From Leptospira fainei serovar Hurstbridge str. BUT 6 (GTDB lineage Bacteria; Spirochaetota; Leptospiria; Leptospirales; Leptospiraceae), in contig NZ_AKWZ02000010.1 in assembly GCF_000306235.2 (NCBI RefSeq), positions 1,302,001-1,366,000 on the forward strand: a DNA stretch of 64,000 nucleotides. Reading direction: 5' to 3'. A program made the translations under genes and the position numbers. The notes under the pieces are model-generated. The model saw nothing but the letters and a program-made list of their open reading frames with translations. It had not been told where the DNA came from and did no database searches. This document shows positions 8,191 to 15,636 of the stretch, one piece after another; position 1 is the first letter of the stretch, and every line of letters starts with the position of its first letter.

Positions 8191-8220
8191 AAAAAAAGGA
8201 AGGACAGAGAGTTTTCCTTT
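8191..8220 (-). terminator. Rho-independent terminator after the small gene at 8219
   Basis: On the minus strand AAAGGAA and TTCCTTT form a 7-bp stem with a 12-base loop, followed by a run of seven T. The first arm overlaps the stop codon of the gene at 8219-8365. Confidence 0.75.
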
Positions 8221-8365
8221 ATTTCACCAATTCCTTTAGAATTTCCTGACGTTTTGCGTCTTTCTGTTGCTGGTTTAATACCAACCACTCGCGTTTAATT
8301 TGCTTCTCGTTAATACCCTTGGCTTCGGCGTATTTTTTGATGAGCTTTGCAGTCTTTTGGTTCAT
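8219..8365 (-). CDS. Small conserved-type hypothetical protein
   Basis: From the ATG at 8365 the product is 48 residues (MNQKTAKLIKKYAEAKG...), highly charged and predicted to be all helical, with QKDAKRQEILKELVK at the end. A TTG 12 codons upstream gives a 60-residue version but with a less plausible N-terminus. The frame is followed at once by a good terminator, which supports a real transcription unit. I do not recognise the family and assign no function. Confidence 0.6.
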   Translation of the reverse strand: MNQKTAKLIKKYAEAKGINEKQIKREWLVLNQQQKDAKRQEILKELVK

Positions 8366-8497
8366 ACCAGACCAAAATCTCGGGATCCGGCTGCCTGTCA
8401 AGAAGTGTGGGAAGGTTTATTTGGAGTTATCGGGGTCTTTATGAGTTATAACTTATGTCCGTTTATTAAAAGGGATTCGGAAATTCCCGTTTCGGCA

Positions 8498-9454
8498 TTA
8501 ACATTCTTCGTAGGGACAATCGGTTCCAACCGGCTCGACTTCGACGGTTGCATGCGGAATTCGAAATTCTTTCGTAATCTTTCGAATTTTCTCCTTCAGC
8601 TTTTGGGCGTGCGAAATGGAGGTCCCGGTAACTCCCACGTGCAGCGTTAACACGTGATAATCGCCGTCCATAGACCAAAGATGCAGATCATGAACGGATT
8701 CAACGCCTTTCAAACTCAGAATACGTTTTTCTAGTTCCTTAGTATCGATGCCGTCCGGTGTCGACTGGAGATGCAAAAGTAAAATCTTTCTTAAATTACG
8801 GAAGGATTGTACTCCCACCCACAACGAAATTAAGATAGATAGGAGAGGATCGACCCAGCTCCATCCAAATAATAAAAGTGTAATGCTTCCTATCAAGACG
8901 GCGATCCAGCCTAAAACGTCCTCGAGCAAATGTAGGACGACCGTCTTGCTGTTTATTCCGTCTACTGTTTTCATCTTCAGCAATGCGGCTCCATTAACGG
9001 CGATTCCTAAGAAGGACAGACCTAGCATTCCCCAACCGTTAGGATTGGTAGGATTTTGCAGTCTGGAAAATGCGAACGCTAAGATTGCGATGGATCCGCC
9101 TAAGAGCACGATCGAGTTTACCAGGGCCGCAGAGAGACCTAACCGCTTATATCCGAACGTAAATGTTTGAGTTCTCGGCCTTGCCGCAATTTTTTGAAAG
9201 ATCCAGGCTAGCGCCAAAAAACCGCTGTCTCCTAAGTCATGCAAAGCGTCGGACAGAATCGCTAAGCTGTTCGACGCATAACCTCCGACTAATTCGATGA
9301 TCGCAAAGCCGAAGTTTAAGATGAAAGCGTAAAAAAAAGCTTTGGAACCGTCCGGCACGACTCCATGAGAATGCCCGATATGTCCATCGTGATGATCATG
9401 TTCGTGGTTTTCGTGCTGATGATGGCCGTGCATAACTTCAATGATAGAGCGCAC
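8498..9454 (-). CDS. Cation diffusion facilitator (CDF) family metal transporter
   Basis: CDF proteins export divalent metals such as Zn2+, Co2+ or Cd2+ in exchange for protons. The protein begins with a His/Asp-rich tail (about ten His in the first 35 residues), then six membrane helices with the metal-site signature LSDALHDLGDSG (residues 69-80) and its partner HLLEDVLGW in helix V, and a C-terminal cytoplasmic ferredoxin-like domain with VESVHDLHLWSMDGD and ending in CPYEEC. The HxxxD pattern suggests zinc/cobalt-type specificity as in CzcD/ZitB. Start is either the GTG at 9454 or the ATG at 9433, which precedes the His-rich tail directly. Confidence 0.93.
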   Translation of the reverse strand: MRSIIEVMHGHHQHENHEHDHHDGHIGHSHGVVPDGSKAFFYAFILNFGFAIIELVGGYASNSLAILSDALHDLGDSGFLALAWIFQKIAARPRTQTFTFGYKRLGLSAALVNSIVLLGGSIAILAFAFSRLQNPTNPNGWGMLGLSFLGIAVNGAALLKMKTVDGINSKTVVLHLLEDVLGWIAVLIGSITLLLFGWSWVDPLLSILISLWVGVQSFRNLRKILLLHLQSTPDGIDTKELEKRILSLKGVESVHDLHLWSMDGDYHVLTLHVGVTGTSISHAQKLKEKIRKITKEFRIPHATVEVEPVGTDCPYEEC

Positions 9455-9528
9455 GTTTATTTTCCGCCAACTTCTTTTTCAGAAAGTAGTTGCGGGATAA
9501 CGGGAACTCCGTATCGATTAAGTGTCCG

Positions 9529-10134
9529 ATGAATACAGTAGAGAAAGCCGAACAACTTAAATTGATCGCCGAAGAAGTTTCTAGATGTACGAAATGCAAA
9601 TTGCATAGCACTCGAACCCAAACCGTATTCGGGGAAGGGAACCCCGCAGCGGAAATCATGTTTATCGGAGAAGGCCCGGGTAAGCAGGAGGATTTGACCG
9701 GCCGCCCATTTGTGGGCAAGGCCGGAGAACTATTAACTAGAATCATCGAAAAAGGGATAGGGGTTCCGAGAGAAAGCGTTTTTATAGCCAACATCACCAA
9801 ATGCCGTCCCACTGTTGATTTACGGTTTGAAAAGGATCGCCCCCCGGACGAAGAAGAAACGATCGCTTGTTCGCCATACTTGTTGCGGCAGATTATGATA
9901 ATCCAGCCTAAAGTAATCATTACGTTAGGAAATCCTTCCACTCGATTCATTCTTAGAACTCAAGAGGGAATTACTAAACTCAGAGGGAAATGGGGAGATT
10001 TTCATGGGATACCTGTGATGCCAACGTATCACCCCAGTTATGTAATCAGAAACGGCGGAGAAAATAGTCCTTTAAAACGAGACGTCTGGGAGGATATTAA
10101 GGCGGTTTTGGAAAAATTAGGTTGGAAACGATAG
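9529..10134 (+). CDS. Family 4-type uracil-DNA glycosylase (4Fe-4S)
   Basis: The enzyme removes uracil from DNA arising by cytosine deamination. From the ATG at 9529 it has 201 residues. It shows the iron-sulfur cysteines (CTKC near residues 20-23, then NITKCRP and IACSPYL), the active-site motif GEGPGKQEDLTGRPFVGKAG and the C-terminal TYHPSYVIRN motif, all typical of the thermostable family 4 group. A TTG at 9490 is in frame but lacks a good ribosome site. Divergent from the CDF gene; the DUF898 gene follows after 10 bases. Confidence 0.93.
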   Translation: MNTVEKAEQLKLIAEEVSRCTKCKLHSTRTQTVFGEGNPAAEIMFIGEGPGKQEDLTGRPFVGKAGELLTRIIEKGIGVPRESVFIANITKCRPTVDLRFEKDRPPDEEETIACSPYLLRQIMIIQPKVIITLGNPSTRFILRTQEGITKLRGKWGDFHGIPVMPTYHPSYVIRNGGENSPLKRDVWEDIKAVLEKLGWKR

Positions 10135-10144
10135 GAGGGATCGA

Positions 10145-11119
10145 TTGGAAAATGAAAGAAATACTCAACTCAAATTTGACGGTAAAGGAGGAGATCTTCT
10201 CGGTATTTATCTTTTCAACGCACTCGCAACGATTGCAACATTAGGTATTTATTATTTTTGGGCAACGGTTCGCGCTAGAAAATACCTGAACCGACATCTC
10301 GTTTTTATGGATCAACGGTTTGATTTTCATGCGACAGGTAAGGAGAAATTTATCGGGTTCTTAAAAGCCGCATTATTATTTGCGATAGCGGCGGTCGTCT
10401 ATTACGCTTGGAAGACGATACTCGGGCTTTTTATTCCGGCCGAATGGGCATTTGTCTTTTCTATCATACCGATTTATTTAGTGATTTTGATTCTTCTGCC
10501 GTTCGTGATAGTCGGGAGCTTTCGATTCTTTTTAAGTAGAACCTCCTATAATAATATACGATTCCATTTTTCCGGCCATCCGATCGAGTTAGTTAAGATA
10601 TTCGTTCCGGGCGTGATTTTTTCCGTATTAAGTTTCGGGTTTTATATTCCTTGGTTTTTAATTAGACTGCGGGCCTTTTATACGGATAATTCATATTATG
10701 GAAGCGCCGGATTTAAGTTTAACGGTAAAGGTTCAGAATTATTTTGGATTTATTTTAAAGGAATTCTGCTGTTCCTGCCTACTTTTGGTTTATATTATTC
10801 TTGGCTGAAGGCCAATGTACAGAATTATTACTGGAATCATACGACATTTAACGGCATTAAGGTAGACTCGAATCTGAAAGGAGAAGATATATTAATCTAT
10901 ATCATTCTATCCTATTTTCTAATAATCGTAACGTTAGGAATAGCTTTTCCTTGGGTATCTGTAATCTGGATAAAGCTTTATATGGAAGCGATTTCATTGG
11001 AAGTGGAACCTGATTTAAGCGCTATTCGCCCTGAATTTGATTCGGGAGCCTCTCCCGTTGCCGACGGAATGGAAAGCATCGCTAGTATGGCCGATTCTAT
11101 TTCCGGTTTTCTAGGATAA
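10145..11119 (+). CDS. DUF898 (YjgN-like) multi-pass membrane protein
   Basis: The 324-residue protein is made of two DUF898 halves, each with the FDGKGGDLLGIYLFNALATIATLGIYYFW or FNGKGSELFWIYFKGILLF type start and the following W.K.R.Y segment. About seven or eight membrane helices are visible. Function is unknown; DUF898 genes often sit beside an M48 protease, as here (11170). The start is TTG at 10145: a near-perfect AGGAGG sits 6 bases upstream and no in-frame ATG lies close. Transcription likely continues from the UDG gene. Confidence 0.9.
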   Translation: MENERNTQLKFDGKGGDLLGIYLFNALATIATLGIYYFWATVRARKYLNRHLVFMDQRFDFHATGKEKFIGFLKAALLFAIAAVVYYAWKTILGLFIPAEWAFVFSIIPIYLVILILLPFVIVGSFRFFLSRTSYNNIRFHFSGHPIELVKIFVPGVIFSVLSFGFYIPWFLIRLRAFYTDNSYYGSAGFKFNGKGSELFWIYFKGILLFLPTFGLYYSWLKANVQNYYWNHTTFNGIKVDSNLKGEDILIYIILSYFLIIVTLGIAFPWVSVIWIKLYMEAISLEVEPDLSAIRPEFDSGASPVADGMESIASMADSISGFLG

Positions 11120-11169
11120 TAAGAGATGTTAGTCCGCTAAATTTAAGGCCGACGTAAGGAATTGAATCG

Positions 11170-12309
11170 GTGATGCAAGATCTATATTACGACGGAAAAA
11201 CGCCGCTTCCTGAAAAAGGAATTCTCAAAGTTGAAAAGGATGGCCTTTGCTTTGCAGCCGACCAGAAAGAATACGTATTTTCCATCCGAGACATACTCAG
11301 CGTCGAAAAATTCTCTTCGGAATATAGATTAGAAATAGGAAATTTATCTTCTTCTAATTCTACGGTGATTATCGTTTTTTATTCCGAAAATACTTACGCT
11401 AACTTGATTGCGATTGTCAAACAAGGCAAGGTCGGCGCTATTTCCGGAATATGGATGAGTGCGGGGATATGGCAGAAAATCGGAGTGCTTGCGATTTTAG
11501 CTTTTATCGTTATATTCGGATACAATTCAGCTCTTTCCTACTTGTATCATTTTGTTCCGTTGAGTTACGATAAGACGCGATCGGCTTTGTTATCGCCTAA
11601 AATTCGGGAATTTTTGTACGTTTGTTCCGCTCCGGAGATAAATCGTGTAGTCGATAGTATCGGAAAAAGATTAAAGGATCCGACGGATCCTTTTACCTAT
11701 GATATTGTCGTCGTTCAGGACAATATCGCTAATGCGTTTGCACTGCCCGGCGGAAATATTATTATTTTTACGGCTTTACTTTCCACGATGGAAAGCCCTG
11801 AGGAATTAGCGGGCGTGATTGCTCACGAAATGGCTCATGTGCGTAGACGACATGGGACAAGAAATGAAATTCGTTATCTGGGTAATTTTTTATTTTTATC
11901 GTTGACGATCGGATCCGGTTTCGAAGGTGTCGAGTTCATCGAAAATATGGATACGTTCTATGAACTAACGAGTGCGGCCTTATTCAGTCAAAAATTTTCC
12001 CGAGAATTCGAGATGGAGGCGGATCGAGAAGCTCTCGAAAATCTTAAGAGATCGAATATTACCGCGGAAGGATTGCAGCATTGGTTCGAAAGACTCAAAG
12101 TTACGCTTGCAAAGAAAGAAAAGGAAGAGAATACGATAAATATTCCGGATTTTTTAAGTTCTCATCCTCCAACGGACGAGCGAATTAATGTGATTCAACG
12201 TACGATTGCTGAGGGGGATTATTCGAACGGAAAACTCGGTATATCTCGGTCGAAGTGGCCTAGAATTCGAAATCAATGCGGCCAAAGAGAGACCGCATTG
12301 AAGAAGTAG
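11170..12309 (+). CDS. M48-family zinc metalloprotease, membrane-anchored
   Basis: The 379-residue protein has an N-terminal soluble segment of about 95 residues, one membrane helix (KIGVLAILAFIVIFGYN, residues 102-118), then an M48 peptidase domain. The zinc site HEMAHVRRRHG is at about residues 219-229 and the third ligand Glu lies in SREFEMEADREAL. The SSHPPTDERI motif near the C-terminus is typical of BepA/LoiP/YggG-type M48C proteases. A role in envelope protein quality control is likely by family. It pairs with the DUF898 gene 50 bases upstream, a recurrent gene pair. GTG at 11170 is followed by ATG at 11173; either may start. Confidence 0.92.
   Translation: MMQDLYYDGKTPLPEKGILKVEKDGLCFAADQKEYVFSIRDILSVEKFSSEYRLEIGNLSSSNSTVIIVFYSENTYANLIAIVKQGKVGAISGIWMSAGIWQKIGVLAILAFIVIFGYNSALSYLYHFVPLSYDKTRSALLSPKIREFLYVCSAPEINRVVDSIGKRLKDPTDPFTYDIVVVQDNIANAFALPGGNIIIFTALLSTMESPEELAGVIAHEMAHVRRRHGTRNEIRYLGNFLFLSLTIGSGFEGVEFIENMDTFYELTSAALFSQKFSREFEMEADREALENLKRSNITAEGLQHWFERLKVTLAKKEKEENTINIPDFLSSHPPTDERINVIQRTIAEGDYSNGKLGISRSKWPRIRNQCGQRETALKK
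12274..12300. terminator. Possible bidirectional hairpin inside the 3' end of the M48 gene
   Basis: CAATGCGG and CCGCATTG form a perfect 8-bp stem with an 11-base loop inside the last codons of the M48 gene. It lies 24 bases past the stop of the convergent hydrolase gene and could end that transcript. No strong T-run is present, so the assignment is tentative. Confidence 0.4.
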
Positions 12310-12323
12310 CAATTAAACCGATT

Positions 12324-13256
12324 TCATTCTCCTTTCTTTTTCTTTAGCCAATCCGCAATCCGTTGGTATATTTCCGAGGGCGCATCCTCATGCGCAAATA
12401 GGGATAAATGATCGTAATCGATACTTCCGCGATTATCCCTACCGATTTCGAAAAACTGACTGAATCCTTTTTTTCTCCGATAGACCGGGTGAATGGACTC
12501 CGCGGGCGAGACGCTATCGATCTTTCCTGCGACAAAAAGTGTCGGAAAATCTAACGATTCAAATTCCGACCAGTTCTTAGGATTTTCCTCTAACGGAGGA
12601 AGGTGATTCCAAAGATTTCCATACATGAAAAGAGTCGATGGGTCGTCTTCATCGTATGAAATGAATCTAGAACAGAAGGAGTCCTTATTTTTGCAGGAAT
12701 CCGTCAAATCCGTTCCGAATCGTTTTTCCTTTTTCATATCCTCCAGGAAGCTGTCATTGAATTTGTAATCCATTCCGGTTCCTAGAAAGAAGCTTTTATA
12801 GATATCGAGATCTTTTTTTCCGTGAAGATAATGCAGGATCGTTTGACCGCCGAGAGAAACTCCACCCAGAATGTAATCTTTTCGATTTGTAACTTTCTGA
12901 ATTTGTGATATAGCTTGAGGAAGAGTTTTCTCTCCGATTTCTTTCAAATCGATTCCGGCGTACGTGTCGAAATGTAAAAGCCAAACCGAGAAGCCGTTTC
13001 CATTTAAGACTCCGATGAGCCCGGAATAATCTCCGATATACAGCGCTTTCTTGTTCACTAAAATCGGATCTAAAATTAAGATAGGCGGATATTCGGAATC
13101 GACTTGTGAAAATGTCGTAAGATAGACATTCGGAGCAATGTTAGCCGTCTGCCTCGTGAATTTTTCTTCGGTAATTCGAACGTATCGAGTGCACGAAACG
13201 AGAAGTCCGAACAGGACCAAAGGTAGAATGGAGATAAAGATATTTTTTATTTTCAT
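12324..13256 (-). CDS. Alpha/beta-hydrolase-fold lipoprotein
   Basis: The 310-residue product starts MKIKNIFISILPLVLFGLLVSC, a lipoprotein signal with lipidation Cys at residue 22. The mature part is an alpha/beta hydrolase with nucleophile elbow GVSLGGQ (Ser at about residue 155), a probable acid in VAGKIDSVSP and a His in DYDHLSLF near the C-terminus, the full catalytic triad. Substrate is unknown; lipase or PHA-synthase-like esterase are possible. It lies 13 bases downstream of a second hydrolase lipoprotein, so the two form a tandem operon of diverged relatives. Confidence 0.85.
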   Translation of the reverse strand: MKIKNIFISILPLVLFGLLVSCTRYVRITEEKFTRQTANIAPNVYLTTFSQVDSEYPPILILDPILVNKKALYIGDYSGLIGVLNGNGFSVWLLHFDTYAGIDLKEIGEKTLPQAISQIQKVTNRKDYILGGVSLGGQTILHYLHGKKDLDIYKSFFLGTGMDYKFNDSFLEDMKKEKRFGTDLTDSCKNKDSFCSRFISYDEDDPSTLFMYGNLWNHLPPLEENPKNWSEFESLDFPTLFVAGKIDSVSPAESIHPVYRRKKGFSQFFEIGRDNRGSIDYDHLSLFAHEDAPSEIYQRIADWLKKKKGE

Positions 13257-13269
13257 AATATATTCCGAT

Positions 13270-14340
13270 TTAGTTTCTTTTATTCAGCCAGCGCAATAGG
13301 ACAGGGAACACTTCTTCGTCGGCTTTTTTGCCGATCAATAAATCCGTATGCCCGTAATCGTCCGAATGGCCTTTGCCTTTGGAGGCGATGAATAGCGTTT
13401 TATCTGTCGTGCCGATATTATCATAAACGTAGCGCAAAGAGTATGTAAACCCTAGTTTATCTCGTCGTCCACCTATGATCAGTGTCGGAATTTTGATATT
13501 GGGAATGCCGTCCGCGTAATTTTGCTTTCCGTCCTCGGCTCGAAAGGAACCCGTTTCTATGACTTTTTCCATTTGTCGCGCTTCTCTTTTGGTGACAGAA
13601 GCGATCGCCGTCGTCATTACTCCTTTTACAATCTTCGGATCTATATTATCCGCATGCCAGAAGAGTTCTTCAAAATTCTTTTTGGGTAAAAATGGGATGC
13701 CTGTTCCCCCGCGAATTCCGGACCAAGTTTCCGTCGGAACCACCGGCCATAGATAAAGTCCCCAAGTAAAATCGGTCCATAGCTGCAAAGCTCTAGAAGG
13801 CGGATCCATGATTATGGGCGAACCGATAGTAACTAGATTAGCGACCCTGTTTTCTCCCAAACTGCCCAAGCGAGCGTATAATAACATACCGCCCATACTA
13901 TGCCCGATCCAATTGATTTTTTCCTTACCCGTCGCACCGAGTACATGTCTAATCGCAGCATCAACGTCCTGTTTGATATAATCGTCGATCGAATAGTCGA
14001 ACGTTTTTTCCCCAAAGAATAGGGATGGAGATCCTGCATCTTGTCTTCCTCGTAAATCAAGCAACCATACGTCATAACCTTCCTTTTGCAGACTTGCCAC
14101 TAAGGAGGATTTTTCGTTAATCTTAAAATACTTCCGATTTGCGATGAAGCCATGGCAAATAATGACCGGGAATTTTTTAAGCGCCGTTCCTGCTGTCGGC
14201 GGAAAGTGCTCGATTGAAAGATTCCAATTATCTGGGGTTTTTGGATGAGAAATTTCCCCATTTAATGCGATATTTGCCGAACAGGACGCAAATAGCGAGA
14301 GGAAGACGATGCTTACGAGTGCGTTACGAATCATACCCAT
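13270..14340 (-). CDS. Alpha/beta-hydrolase-fold lipoprotein (lipase-like)
   Basis: From the ATG at 14340 (356 residues) the product has a signal peptide ending LFASC, so it is probably a lipoprotein. The fold shows the oxyanion HGF motif (VIICHGFIANRKYF), the nucleophile elbow WIGHSMGGML, an acid in IGGRRDKLG and a C-terminal His in YGHTDLLIG. These match eukaryotic gastric-lipase-like and bacterial lipase families; the substrate is not determinable. It precedes the related hydrolase at 12324. An in-frame start at 14370 exists but puts charged residues before the signal. Repeat copy 2 lies upstream. Confidence 0.85.
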   Translation of the reverse strand: MGMIRNALVSIVFLSLFASCSANIALNGEISHPKTPDNWNLSIEHFPPTAGTALKKFPVIICHGFIANRKYFKINEKSSLVASLQKEGYDVWLLDLRGRQDAGSPSLFFGEKTFDYSIDDYIKQDVDAAIRHVLGATGKEKINWIGHSMGGMLLYARLGSLGENRVANLVTIGSPIIMDPPSRALQLWTDFTWGLYLWPVVPTETWSGIRGGTGIPFLPKKNFEELFWHADNIDPKIVKGVMTTAIASVTKREARQMEKVIETGSFRAEDGKQNYADGIPNIKIPTLIIGGRRDKLGFTYSLRYVYDNIGTTDKTLFIASKGKGHSDDYGHTDLLIGKKADEEVFPVLLRWLNKRN

Positions 14341-14465
14341 CGATACTCTTTTTTCCGGGAAGAGAATCAAGGAAAAATCGATAATTTCGAATCTCCGTAA
14401 TTTTTGAATTCGATCCTTCTACTCAGGCCGACCGTTCCAAACGATGTTAGGGGAACATTTTGTGA

Positions 14466-14584
14466 TTTAGAACCCCACCCTTTCTTGGGCGGGGGCCGGT
14501 CGGTGGATTCGCGAAGTTGCCCTATCGCAAATTTTAATGACTTTTGCAAGCGATTTTCCTTAATTCTTCTGTAGGACCTCCAAC
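14466..14584 (+). repeat. Dispersed intergenic repeat, copy 2 (degenerate)
   Basis: The same order of parts as at 911-1040: TTTAG, a hairpin (CCCCACCC / GGGCGGGG with one A-C mismatch), GGGGGCCGGTCGGTGG, a CGCGAA...CGCAAATTTTAATGA segment, TTTTGCAAGCG, and a degenerate TGTAGGACCTCCAAC in place of the perfect palindrome. The first 35 bases are nearly identical to copy 1, the rest is eroded. It fills most of the 340-base gap between the hydrolase and desaturase genes, which holds no gene. Confidence 0.6.
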
Positions 14585-14712
14585 TGAATTGAACTTTAAA
14601 ATATAGTTGCATGCTTAAAAAGCATACGATCCGCGAAGGATTCATATGACTGTCAATTGTATAATCGCGAAAAATTTTATAAAATTATAATATTTATCCC
14701 GGGCAAAGATCT

Positions 14713-15420
14713 TTATTCTTTCGGCTTTAAGAACAAATATTCTAACGATTTTTTTACGTTACGATAGAATCCGATTTTATGGAGAAGGGGATTCCACCAA
14801 CCGGTAGTAATGCAAAAATACGTATCGTACGGAAGAGCGTGATGTATACGATGATGTTCCGGTGAAAGAATCCATCCTTTTCTTTGAAAGTAGGAAATCA
14901 ACGGCCCCGGCTCATCCAGGTGGGCCCATTTATGGATTTGATTCGTGAAAAAAATTCCAATTAAAACGAAGAGCCAGAAAAAACGTCCCCATGGAACTCC
15001 CACAAAATCCATAGGAAGATAATAGTCGTATAATAATATCGGGAGCGATACTAGACAGTTATTTCCGTTAGTTTCGACGAAATCATGTCGAGTAATTCCT
15101 TTTGGGTCCACATGGTGATCCCGAAACGGAAAAATGAAAGCCTGTCCGATATAGGGGGTTCGTTCGTTTCCGAAACTGTCTCCTAAAAAATGCACAAACC
15201 CTGAAATGAAATCCGCCGTTAGGTAGGATGAGAGAAGGAGTAATAGAAAGAAAATCGAAGTTTGAATAGACGATTCTAGGAATTCTCCGATTGACGAGGA
15301 AGAGAATTTCCAGATTGAAGCGGCTCCAAAAAACAGGAACGTAACTACGCTTAACATTTCTAATAAGCGGTGAATTCGAAAGGGGGAAGGAAATATCGTT
15401 TTGAATAGGCTCATCTTCAA
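14713..15420 (-). CDS. CarF/TMEM189-family desaturase (plasmanylethanolamine desaturase-like)
   Basis: The 235-residue membrane protein has the His-rich signature of the Kua/TMEM189/CarF lipid desaturase family: ADFISGFVHFLGDSFG, then FRDHHVDPKGITRHDFVETNGN, then QIHKWAHLDEPG and SPEHHRIHHALPYDTYFCITTGWWN. The histidine clusters would bind a di-iron centre. Characterised members introduce the vinyl-ether double bond that makes plasmalogens from alkyl-ether lipids. About four membrane helices are visible. Function is transferred from the family and the motif set is complete. It is a single gene, divergent from the histidine kinase at 15637. Confidence 0.88.
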   Translation of the reverse strand: MKMSLFKTIFPSPFRIHRLLEMLSVVTFLFFGAASIWKFSSSSIGEFLESSIQTSIFFLLLLLSSYLTADFISGFVHFLGDSFGNERTPYIGQAFIFPFRDHHVDPKGITRHDFVETNGNNCLVSLPILLYDYYLPMDFVGVPWGRFFWLFVLIGIFFTNQIHKWAHLDEPGPLISYFQRKGWILSPEHHRIHHALPYDTYFCITTGWWNPLLHKIGFYRNVKKSLEYLFLKPKE

Positions 15421-15636
15421 TTACTGAAGTTATCTTTGGCGTTACTACGGAAATTTCAAGATTTTTTGACCGTTCAATGGTGCTTAGGTAACGATTATCC
15501 TTATCAATTTCCATTAAGTAATAAAAACTATCGAAGAAATTCTATTACGGGAAGAAAATTTTTTATTTCGCTAAATCAAGCTTTTCTTTCTCCTTATGCG
15601 GCGGGTATATAGAATGCCCAATAACCCGTTTTGATT

